From positions 1 through 5,493 of the forward strand of contig JALTRC010000101.1 of the NCBI GenBank assembly GCA_026998145.1: 5,493 nt of DNA, written 5' to 3'. Within the stretch, counting starts at the first letter, position 1; each line of letters starts with the position of its first letter. This document shows, piece after piece, positions 1 to 5,493 of the stretch. Below the pieces are notes generated by a model, which was not told where the DNA came from, did not search any database, and saw only the letters and a program-made list of their open reading frames with translations. This DNA comes from Gammaproteobacteria bacterium. Lineage in GTDB: Bacteria > Pseudomonadota > Gammaproteobacteria > SZUA-229. Both the position numbers and the translations under genes were made by a program.

Positions 1-1
1 T

Positions 2-706
2 GTCGTTGTGATTGGTACAAAAACCCAGATACAGCGTCTGGCGGGGGGCAGTATTATCAGTGGCCAGCCTCTGGTGGTTGATTATAGTTATCAAACCGGT
101 GGCACTTTTGAATATGCTAATTTAAATAATAATTTACAGTTGGAATGGTCTATTTCCGATTTTTATAATCTTTATATTCGCTACAAAAACAATCGACAGA
201 AACTGCGTCAGGGTGCGCCCAGTATTCCACTTAATTCAGTTGATAGTACAACCAGTGGTATTCGTATCGATCGGCCGTTACTCAGTGGTATTAATCTGGG
301 CGGTGAAGCCTATGTGGAAAATCATCAGGAAGATATTAATCCCTATGTGAGGAAAAACCTGGATGCCTATATTGAAATGCCCCTGCCATCACTAACAAAC
401 CTTCGTTTTTCAGGGCGCCGTGTTCGGGTGGATAATAAAAATTCAGTTGAGGATGTTGATTTAACTGGCTACATCATGCGTATTCAATCACGCCCCTGGT
501 TGCGAGTGAATATGTCGCTGGAATCCAGCTACGAAGAAGATACGGGTGGCACCATCAATCGTTTAATTCGATCACACCGCTTAAAATTTGACTGGCGTTA
601 CCGGCAGTTAAGCTTCGCTGCTCTGGCTAATTATTCAACAGAAGAGCAGGGCGTTATTCGCCGTGACCGGTGGGCGATTAAATTATTATTGCGAAGGGAC
701 TTTTAA
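2..706 (+). CDS. Outer-membrane beta-barrel protein, C-terminal part (5' end cut off by window)
   Basis: The reading frame is open to the left edge, so the true start lies outside the window; the GTG at base 8 is an internal Val codon, not a credible start. About 234 residues are visible and contain no signal peptide. They read as amphipathic strands with alternating polar and aromatic or aliphatic residues (for example LQLEWSIS, YNLYIRYKN, LKFDWRYRQLSFAALANYS), linked by polar Asn/Asp/Glu/Arg-rich loops; I count roughly ten to twelve strands. The protein ends in RRDF, and a C-terminal Phe is the classic recognition signal of the BAM outer-membrane insertion machinery. The stop overlaps the ATG of the NHL lipoprotein gene by one base, and two multiheme cytochrome genes follow. 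This context suggests a porin that houses or carries a cytochrome, as MtrB/PioB or Pcc porins do. The visible part lacks motifs I could use to assign it to those families. The barrel call is good; the electron-conduit role is inferred from neighbours. Confidence 0.72.
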   Translation, partial: VVVIGTKTQIQRLAGGSIISGQPLVVDYSYQTGGTFEYANLNNNLQLEWSISDFYNLYIRYKNNRQKLRQGAPSIPLNSVDSTTSGIRIDRPLLSGINLGGEAYVENHQEDINPYVRKNLDAYIEMPLPSLTNLRFSGRRVRVDNKNSVEDVDLTGYIMRIQSRPWLRVNMSLESSYEEDTGGTINRLIRSHRLKFDWRYRQLSFAALANYSTEEQGVIRRDRWAIKLLLRRDF

Positions 707-1737
707 TGTATAAAAAAACCTTGCATGGTCTGCTATTTGTACTGATTGCCATATTCGCAGTGGCATGTACATCTCAGATGCGCCCGCAAAAACTACTACA
801 GAAATTACAATGGCCAGCTGCACCGGCCATTGCCAAAATTCAGTATGTACGTTCTTTTTCACGGCCGGATGAGCTGGGAATAGAGCGTAGCTTCTGGCAA
901 AAGCTGGGTGATTTTTTTGCCGGTGAAGAAATCACAAAAATGCTTCGCCCTATGGCAATCGTCACTTCTGGTCATGCACTGGTTTATGTAGCTGATCCAG
1001 GTGTTCATGGTGTGCATCGATTTAATATTCGGCAGCAGCAGTATGATCTGATTGCATTGAAAGATGATAAGGCGATGCCATCACCCGTTGCCCTGGCCAT
1101 AGATTCGGCAGGCAATGTGTTTGTGAGTGATTCAAAACAGGCGGCTATTTATAAAATAACCGCCGATGCCCGGTATGCGGAAAAACTGGCATTAAACAAG
1201 ACGCTAAAACAACCTACCGGTATATTGATATCCCGCCGCAAGCCCCGTTTATATGTTGTCGATACAGGGCAGCATCAGGTGCTAATGTTTAATACCAAAG
1301 GTGAATTTATTAAATCATTTGGGCAGCGGGGAAGCGAGCCTGGCGAATTTAATTTTCCCACCATGATTACCCAGGATCATCAGGGACATTTACTGGTAAC
1401 CGACTCAATGAATTTTCGGGTACAGATATTTGATGAGGATGGCCACTTTATTAAAGCCTTTGGAAAGCAGGGGGATGCAAGCGGATATATGTCACGGCCC
1501 AAGGGAATTGCAGTTGATAATTCTGATACGGTTTATGTGGTGGATTCACTGTTTCACAGTGTGCAACTATTTAATGAAGATGGGCGCTATTTAATGAAGC
1601 TGGGGGAGCAGGGAAGTGCTGCCGGTGAGTTCTGGCTACCCACGGGTATTTTTATTGATGAAAGGCAGAATATATATGTGGCTGATTCCCATAATCAGCG
1701 AGTGCAGGTATTTAAAATATTAGGAGCAGTGCAATGA
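706..1737 (+). CDS. NHL-repeat six-bladed beta-propeller lipoprotein
   Basis: Encodes 343 residues. The N-terminus has a basic start (MYKK), a hydrophobic stretch and a lipobox-like FAVAC with Cys21 as the probable lipidated residue. Thr at +2, not Asp, predicts sorting to the outer membrane. After a linker with a WP..P motif near residue 36 and a SFWQKLGDFF segment near 62-71 come six NHL-type blades at roughly 81-118, 126-160, 170-205, 217-252, 264-300 and 311-338. Each carries a variant of the YVxDxxxxxVxxF signature (YVVDTGQHQVLMF, YVADSHNQRVQVF), and several are preceded by G-x-x-G-EF. Such propellers are binding or scaffold modules and no catalytic residues are evident. The start is supported by AAGGGA at 694-699, six bases before ATG. 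The gene overlaps the upstream stop by 1 base and the downstream start by 4. NHL proteins are known beside outer-surface cytochrome genes in Geobacter, so a role in docking, assembly or export of the neighbouring cytochromes is a reasonable inference but is unproven. Confidence 0.9.
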   Translation: MYKKTLHGLLFVLIAIFAVACTSQMRPQKLLQKLQWPAAPAIAKIQYVRSFSRPDELGIERSFWQKLGDFFAGEEITKMLRPMAIVTSGHALVYVADPGVHGVHRFNIRQQQYDLIALKDDKAMPSPVALAIDSAGNVFVSDSKQAAIYKITADARYAEKLALNKTLKQPTGILISRRKPRLYVVDTGQHQVLMFNTKGEFIKSFGQRGSEPGEFNFPTMITQDHQGHLLVTDSMNFRVQIFDEDGHFIKAFGKQGDASGYMSRPKGIAVDNSDTVYVVDSLFHSVQLFNEDGRYLMKLGEQGSAAGEFWLPTGIFIDERQNIYVADSHNQRVQVFKILGAVQ

Positions 1738-3437
1738 AGTTAATTATGATTTTGTGCTGCCGTTTAAGTCTGGTATTTCTCAGTTCGCTGGCGATGGCGA
1801 ATATTGCGGATACCAAACACAATCTATCGGTTAGCGGCAGCGGCAATATCAGGGCAGAAACAGAACAGCAGATCTGTATTTTCTGCCACACGCCCCATAG
1901 TGCGTCGCCGGTTGCGCCTCTGTGGAATCGACCATCCACCGGTAACACCTATATTCCCTATTCCAGTTCAACCGCACTGGCGTCACCCGGCCAGCCAACG
2001 GGGGCATCTCTACTCTGCCTGAGCTGCCATGATGGCACCATTGCCCTGGGCAATGTATTAAGCAGCGCAACGGATATAGCGCTGGTGAATAATGTCACTA
2101 CCATGCCAGCAGGAGCCACACGTTTATCAACAGATTTATCGGACGATCATCCGGTGTCATTTGATTTCACTGCTTCGCTGGCATCGCAACGGGGTGAGCT
2201 GGTAAACCCTGATACCTTACTGGGGCCGGTAAAACTGGATAAAAACGGGCAGATGCAATGCACTTCCTGTCACGATCCCCATAATAATCAGAATGGTAAA
2301 TTTCTGGTTAAGGCCAATACTGCATCGGCCTTATGCCGGAGCTGCCATATTAAAAATGGCTGGACAGAAACATCCCACAGTACATCCAGTAAAAGCTGGG
2401 ATGGTACAGGCACAAACCCATGGCCAACCACTACGGAAACCACCGTGGCAGCCAATGCCTGCGAAAACTGTCATACGCCTCATAATGCAGGGGGGCATGA
2501 ACGGATTTTAAAATATGCTGCTGAAGAAGATAATTGTCTGGTCTGCCATAACGGTCACGTAGCCAGTAAAAATATTGCGGCGGAATTTAATAAAATTTCG
2601 CGCCATCCAATATTTGATAATACGGGCGTGCATGATCCAGCAGAATCGGTGGTTGTAAATCAGCGTCATGCGGAATGTCAGGATTGCCATAATCCCCATG
2701 CAGCCAATCAGGCAAATCCACTCAATGGTGTGCGCGGTGTTAATCAACAGGGCAGTGAAATTCCACAGGTTAGCCAGGTGCAGGAATTATGTTATCGCTG
2801 TCATGGGGACAGTGCCAATAAACCGGCTGCGCGTACGCCCCGGTTAACGGATCAGACCAATGTGCGTATTGAATTTGACACCATTAATCCGTCCTATCAT
2901 CCGGTTGCCGGTGTGGGTAAAAATCCCAATGTGCCCAGTTTACTGCCGCCATTAAATACGGCCAGCCGTATTACCTGTTTGAGTTGTCATAATGCGGATG
3001 ATAATCCGGCCACCGGTGGTAACGGTCCTAATGGGCCTCATGGTTCCAACTATGAGCCAATACTGGAACGCCAGTATTTAACACAGGATCCAACAACCGA
3101 AAGTGCCTCGACCTATGCCCTGTGTTACAAGTGTCATGATCGTAACAGTATTTTAGGTAACCAAAGTTTTCCCCGCCATAACTTACATATCACCGGTAGC
3201 GGAATGGGCAGAATGTTTGGTTTAAGCACGCCCTGTAATGTGTGCCATGACCCCCATGGGGTAACCAATAATGTCAAACTGATTAATTTTGATACCTCGG
3301 TTGTATCACCGAACCGGTCCGGTTTATTGAAATATGAATCTCTGGGAACCTTTGCCGGGCGTTGTTATTTAAATTGCCATGGCATGGAACATAATCCCAA
3401 AACCTATGGAACTGGTGGTGGCGGTATGGGAAGGTGA
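1734..3437 (+). CDS. Secreted dodecaheme c-type cytochrome (doubled-CXXCH family)
   Basis: Encodes 567 residues. A Sec signal peptide covers residues 1-22 (AMA before Asn23). There are eleven CXXCH motifs, with first Cys at 48, 95, 176, 201, 243, 268, 315, 353, 415, 464 and 501, and a twelfth site of CX3CH form (CYLNCH) at 544-549. Many motifs are followed by a PH step (CHTPH, CHDPH, CHNPH) and come in pairs, the pattern of the doubled CXXCH domain. Eighteen His lie outside the heme motifs, including His29, 55, 183, 250, 322, 508 and 553, enough for bis-His ligation of all twelve hemes. The first 100 residues (TKHNLS, CIFCHTPH, PLWNR, CLSCHDGT) match a pattern I recall from secreted multiheme cytochromes of metal-reducing bacteria. 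No membrane segment follows the signal peptide. The protein is rich in Ser, Thr, Asn, Gly and Pro and ends in a Gly-rich tail. The start has a good ribosome site, TAGGAG at 1721-1726. Role: electron transfer, at or beyond the outer membrane by inference; the exact partner is unknown. Confidence 0.93.
   Translation: MKLIMILCCRLSLVFLSSLAMANIADTKHNLSVSGSGNIRAETEQQICIFCHTPHSASPVAPLWNRPSTGNTYIPYSSSTALASPGQPTGASLLCLSCHDGTIALGNVLSSATDIALVNNVTTMPAGATRLSTDLSDDHPVSFDFTASLASQRGELVNPDTLLGPVKLDKNGQMQCTSCHDPHNNQNGKFLVKANTASALCRSCHIKNGWTETSHSTSSKSWDGTGTNPWPTTTETTVAANACENCHTPHNAGGHERILKYAAEEDNCLVCHNGHVASKNIAAEFNKISRHPIFDNTGVHDPAESVVVNQRHAECQDCHNPHAANQANPLNGVRGVNQQGSEIPQVSQVQELCYRCHGDSANKPAARTPRLTDQTNVRIEFDTINPSYHPVAGVGKNPNVPSLLPPLNTASRITCLSCHNADDNPATGGNGPNGPHGSNYEPILERQYLTQDPTTESASTYALCYKCHDRNSILGNQSFPRHNLHITGSGMGRMFGLSTPCNVCHDPHGVTNNVKLINFDTSVVSPNRSGLLKYESLGTFAGRCYLNCHGMEHNPKTYGTGGGGMGR
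3363..3380 (+). other. Non-canonical CX3CH heme-attachment motif in the dodecaheme cytochrome
   Basis: The codons read C-Y-L-N-C-H (residues 544-549), with three residues between the cysteines instead of two. The motif is followed by GMEHNPKTY, which supplies a nearby His553 as a possible distal ligand. It sits where the second member of the last heme pair is expected, after CNVCHDPHG at 501-509, so it is most simply read as a real twelfth heme site and not as chance Cys residues. Attachment of heme here is inferred. Confidence 0.75.
3428..3436 (+). promoter_or_regulatory. Overlapping stop/GTG start with abutting ribosome site for the octaheme gene
   Basis: The GTG at 3434-3436 overlaps the TGA at 3435-3437 (GTGA). 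Purine-rich GGGAAG at 3428-3433 touches the start codon, so it is too close to be a normal Shine-Dalgarno; the GGTGG repeats at 3414-3424 are at a better distance but match poorly. GTG is still chosen because the next in-frame ATG is residue 23 at the end of the signal peptide and would remove the export signal. Translation is therefore probably coupled to ribosomes ending the dodecaheme gene. Confidence 0.6.
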
Positions 3438-4435
3438 ACAGAAAGTGCAGAGAGATTCTGTTGTTTTGTCTTCTTATTGTATGGGGGCAGGCGTTAGTTA
3501 TGGCTGAACAATCCTCGGCTATAAAAAAAAACCAGCAGAAGCCGCTCAATATTAATGAAATTGCCAAAGCAATAGCCTATACGGATCTAACAAAAGATAA
3601 GATCCCGAGTCCCCACTGGAAAAATAAGGCCTGTCATGTATGCCATGATGAAACAGGCCGGCCAGATAAGAATAATCTGCGTATCAGGAATGTAGATAAG
3701 GTTTGTTCTACTTGCCATGATGCAAGATTTGATCATAGCTATATACACCCTATTGGGGTGCGACCATCAAAGGCTATGTTAAAGAATATGAACAAAAATT
3801 ATAAACAGGTGCTGGAAAAAACCGGAGGCAAACTGGGCTGTATCAGTTGTCATGATATTGCCGTGCAGTGTCAGGCTGAAAAAACCGGTCAACATTTGAC
3901 CAATCCCAGGTTCTTTAGACTGGGGCCATTTAAAACACGCAGCCAGCCCTGTTATTTTTGCCATGATAAAAAACAGTATCAACGACTGGACCCTCACGAT
4001 CAGATAGATGCAAAGGGGAAAATTCGAAAAAACAAATGCCGTATCTGCCATGATGGATCTTATGCTGATCTGTCAAAGGCAAAATCAATTAAAGATGTCA
4101 GTTTTAATGCAGAAAAAAATAATCTTTCCAGTATGTGCTGGGGATGCCACGTATGGACCCCGCACCCAGGTGGACAGTTCAGCTTTTTTAAAAGCAGTAA
4201 AGGTCCGAATCATTTAATTAAACCGCCTGAACATATATTAAAGACATTAAGAAAAACGGAGCGGGAAAAGAAAATTGTTTTTCCACTGGAGCCTGCAAGC
4301 GGGAAAATATTTTGTGGAACCTGTCATAACCCACATGAGAAAGGGGTTATAAAAAATACACGGGCAGCAAAAGGTGCAGATTCCAGACGACGTTTAAGAA
4401 CAGATAATATTTGTCATAGCTGTCATGACAAATAA
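3434..4435 (+). CDS. Secreted octaheme c-type cytochrome, Lys-rich
   Basis: Encodes 333 residues from a GTG start. The N-terminus MNRKCR plus a hydrophobic run to VMA at residues 22-24 is a Sec signal peptide with likely cleavage before Glu25. Eight CXXCH motifs have first Cys at 67, 91, 136, 173, 202, 235, 294 and 327. Nine His outside the motifs (61, 101, 105, 154, 188, 244, 260, 267, 301) allow bis-His ligation of all hemes. Spacing is irregular, with a 55-residue heme-poor Lys/Pro-rich segment at about 240-293, and CHNPHEKG at 297-304 recalls the doubled-CXXCH pattern. No transmembrane segment follows the signal peptide. The protein is strongly basic, in contrast with its upstream neighbour, and its gene looks more A-rich, largely from AAA/AAG codons. 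It is the last gene of the overlapping group. The most likely role is a periplasmic or barrel-associated electron carrier that passes electrons to or from the dodecaheme protein; this is inference. I do not recognise a named family. Confidence 0.9.
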   Translation: MNRKCREILLFCLLIVWGQALVMAEQSSAIKKNQQKPLNINEIAKAIAYTDLTKDKIPSPHWKNKACHVCHDETGRPDKNNLRIRNVDKVCSTCHDARFDHSYIHPIGVRPSKAMLKNMNKNYKQVLEKTGGKLGCISCHDIAVQCQAEKTGQHLTNPRFFRLGPFKTRSQPCYFCHDKKQYQRLDPHDQIDAKGKIRKNKCRICHDGSYADLSKAKSIKDVSFNAEKNNLSSMCWGCHVWTPHPGGQFSFFKSSKGPNHLIKPPEHILKTLRKTEREKKIVFPLEPASGKIFCGTCHNPHEKGVIKNTRAAKGADSRRRLRTDNICHSCHDK

Positions 4436-4467
4436 ATTTTAGTTAAATGAAAAGATGATGAGTATCC

Positions 4468-4481
4468 TTGATCTGTATCAA
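4468..4481. promoter_or_regulatory. FNR/ANR-type operator, perfect palindrome
   Basis: The sequence is TTGATCTGTATCAA, an exact match to the TTGAT-N4-ATCAA consensus bound by FNR/ANR/DNR proteins of the CRP-FNR superfamily; the symmetry extends one base each side (C at 4467, G at 4482). It lies in the only intergenic gap, 55 bases before the ATG at 4536, and so most likely gives oxygen-responsive control of the last cytochrome gene. No other feature in the gap competes for this reading. Confidence 0.82.
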
Positions 4482-4516
4482 GCCTGAAAATATAAATTTA
4501 GATATTGTGTATCAAG
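4474..4516 (+). repeat. Direct repeat of a 9-base FNR half-site (TGTATCAAG)
   Basis: TGTATCAAG occurs at 4474-4482, as the right half of the FNR palindrome, and again at 4508-4516, 34 bases later. The second copy lacks a partner half at the right spacing (ATATT where TTGAT is expected), so it is at best a degenerate half-site. A further ATCAA lies at 4521-4525. It may be a relic of a second operator or chance in AT-rich sequence. Confidence 0.4.
4503..4508 (+). promoter_or_regulatory. Putative -10 box of an FNR-dependent class II promoter
   Basis: TATTGT matches the sigma-70 -10 consensus at four of six positions. If transcription starts about seven bases downstream, near 4515, the FNR palindrome (centre between 4474 and 4475) falls near -41, the classic class II activator position. 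No good -35 is present where it would be expected, which fits activator dependence. The resulting leader would be only about 21 bases. TATAAA at 4491-4496 is an alternative -10. Confidence 0.45.
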
Positions 4517-4535
4517 GCAGATCAATCATAAAGCG

Positions 4536-5493
4536 ATGATAAAAATGTTAAATAAAACTCTACTATTGGTTGTGTTTATATCTGCGACAATACTTAAGGC
4601 TGCGCCGGTGAATGCCTTTGAGGATGATACAGGTTGCTTGCTTTGCCATAAGTACCCAAAAATGGGGCGTATCACCGAGGATGGTGTTAAGCGTAGCTAT
4701 TATGTAATGGCAGATACATTTAGCTCAACGGTACATCGTAATGTGCCCTGTACCGACTGTCATAATTATATTAAGCAACTTCCCCATCGGAAAGTTACCA
4801 CTGGTGTACAGTGTAATTCCGAGTGTCATTCAATTAAAAACCCTGCAACCGGCAAGAACTTTTCCCATAAGCCCATTTACAATACGTTTAAAGCCAGTGT
4901 TCATGGTCGTGAAAAAGTGGCTAAAGGTTTAGACAAAGATAAGCCTTATTGCGTTACCTGCCATACAAATCCTATTTATAATCCAGCGGAAGATAAAGGC
5001 CCGCCAAAGCGGATAACAGATCGCTGCGTGGTTTGTCACGAAGATTCAAAATTTGTTGTGAACTGGTATAAGCATACCAGTCGCCGTATTCGTGAAGTTA
5101 AGCGTTCACCAGAGCAAATTGTCGAGCTATGTGCTAATTGCCATGACGATAAAGCATTGCTGGCTCGCCATGAAAAAGCCGCTAAAGAAGAAGGCAGGGA
5201 ACTGGGGCGTAAATACCCTATCGCCGTGGAATCTTATAAGGAAAGTTTTCACGGCAAGGTAACCAGTTATGGTTTTACCAAGGCGGCGAACTGTCTGGAC
5301 TGTCATGTTAATTATGATAACTATTACATGAGTGTGCATGATATACGTCCATCAAGAGATCCCAGATCTCCGGTTAATCCGAAAAACAAGGTGAAAACCT
5401 GTCAGCGCTGTCATACAACAGCAGATGAAAATTATGCCAATCTCGATCCCCATCCTACCAGTAAGAAGAGTGATAATGCTTTCCGTTACTATG
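4536..5493 (+). CDS. Multiheme c-type cytochrome with at least 8 hemes (3' end cut off by window)
   Basis: An open frame of 319 codons runs from ATG 4536 to the right edge without a stop. A signal peptide covers residues 1-27 (basic start, hydrophobic core, VNA before Phe28). Seven CXXCH motifs have first Cys at 34, 72, 139, 164, 199, 253 and 289, and one CX3CH (CNSECH) is at 93-98. His67, 84, 111, 123, 180, 212, 239, 268 and 306 lie outside the motifs and could be distal ligands. Recurrent S-V/F-HG steps (SVHG near 121, SFHG near 237) precede heme motifs, a feature I associate with cytochromes that hand electrons from a membrane quinol oxidase and are often followed by a membrane anchor or a b-type domain. 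That anchor would lie outside the window. ATG 4545 is an alternative start; neither has a strong ribosome site. The gene has its own FNR-type promoter, separate from the upstream group. Confidence 0.88.
   Translation, partial: MIKMLNKTLLLVVFISATILKAAPVNAFEDDTGCLLCHKYPKMGRITEDGVKRSYYVMADTFSSTVHRNVPCTDCHNYIKQLPHRKVTTGVQCNSECHSIKNPATGKNFSHKPIYNTFKASVHGREKVAKGLDKDKPYCVTCHTNPIYNPAEDKGPPKRITDRCVVCHEDSKFVVNWYKHTSRRIREVKRSPEQIVELCANCHDDKALLARHEKAAKEEGRELGRKYPIAVESYKESFHGKVTSYGFTKAANCLDCHVNYDNYYMSVHDIRPSRDPRSPVNPKNKVKTCQRCHTTADENYANLDPHPTSKKSDNAFRYY
4812..4829 (+). other. Non-canonical CX3CH heme-attachment motif in the C-terminally truncated cytochrome
   Basis: The codons read C-N-S-E-C-H (residues 93-98), the third of eight putative heme sites. 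It lies 17 residues after the preceding CTDCH and is followed by a polar segment containing His111, a possible distal ligand. Its regular placement among canonical motifs argues that it is a functional heme site; attachment is inferred. Confidence 0.72.

Noticed and set aside
8..10. GTG as the start of the barrel gene
   Set aside because: The frame is open upstream to the edge, and no signal peptide or ribosome site is associated with this codon; it is internal to a gene that begins outside the window.
2..706. Naming the barrel gene mtrB or pioB
   Set aside because: Only the C-terminal part is visible, and the diagnostic N-terminal region of those families lies outside the window.
1712..1948. 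Minus-strand frame of 78 codons across the start of the dodecaheme gene
   Set aside because: It lies opposite strongly supported coding sequence, has no recognisable domain, and is best explained as a shadow frame. The same applies to minus-strand frames at 1849-2070, 2508-2747, 3283-3567, 3779-4051 and 5127-5339.
1804..2022. Plus-strand alternative frames inside cytochrome genes (also 2293-2511, 4008-4217, 4741-4932)
   Set aside because: They overlap frames whose regular CXXCH motifs prove they are coding, and their translations show no domain or export signal.
1734..3437. Naming the 12-heme protein as OmcS, OmcE or another nanowire cytochrome
   Set aside because: The neighbouring NHL gene is suggestive, but heme number, N-terminus and the CX3CH end do not let me match it to a characterised filament cytochrome from sequence reading alone.
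4436..4482. Rho-independent terminator after the octaheme gene
   Set aside because: The only clear inverted repeat is the FNR palindrome, with a 6-base AT-rich stem and no T-tract after it. No terminator is visible, so some read-through into the last gene is possible.
4502..4525. Second complete FNR operator
   Set aside because: ATCAA half-sites at 4511-4515 and 4521-4525 have no TTGAT-like partner at four-base spacing (ATATT and TCAAG instead).
4536..5493. Octaheme enzyme such as tetrathionate, nitrite or hydroxylamine oxidoreductase
   Set aside because: No CXXCK motif is visible, and non-motif His residues are numerous enough to fill every distal site, which fits an electron carrier better than a catalytic octaheme enzyme. 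The missing C-terminus leaves some doubt.

Overview
This window is a dense multiheme c-type cytochrome locus from a Gram-negative bacterium. It encodes, all on the + strand, an outer-membrane-type beta-barrel protein (C-terminal part only), a six-bladed NHL-repeat lipoprotein, a 12-heme secreted cytochrome, an 8-heme secreted cytochrome and, after a 100-base regulatory gap, a further cytochrome with at least 8 hemes that runs off the right edge. The three cytochromes contain 28 visible heme-attachment motifs: 26 CXXCH and 2 of the rarer CX3CH form. The barrel and the lipoprotein signal imply a diderm cell. A perfect FNR/ANR palindrome suggests a facultatively or strictly anaerobic proteobacterium, and would fit gamma- or betaproteobacteria somewhat better than desulfuromonads. 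The taxon is an inference and is not fixed by the sequence.

Layout: bases 2-706 are the 3' part of the barrel gene; 706-1737 the NHL lipoprotein; 1734-3437 the dodecaheme cytochrome; 3434-4435 the octaheme cytochrome. These four are stitched together by overlaps of 1, 4 and 4 bases (TAATG, ATGA, GTGA), which indicates one transcript with translational coupling. Bases 4436-4535 hold the only real intergenic gap, with an FNR-type operator and a plausible -10 placed as expected for a class II activated promoter. The fifth gene starts at 4536 and is open to the end of the window.

Working model (inference): the barrel forms a channel through the outer membrane, one cytochrome lies on or in it, the Ser/Thr/Asn/Gly-rich dodecaheme protein works at or outside the surface, the Lys-rich octaheme protein works in the periplasm, and the NHL propeller lipoprotein serves assembly or docking. 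The last cytochrome, separately switched on by low oxygen, would feed electrons from the inner membrane. The layout resembles porin-cytochrome conduits for extracellular electron transfer, but none of the genes could be assigned with confidence to a named system such as Mtr, Pcc or Omc, so gene symbols are left empty.
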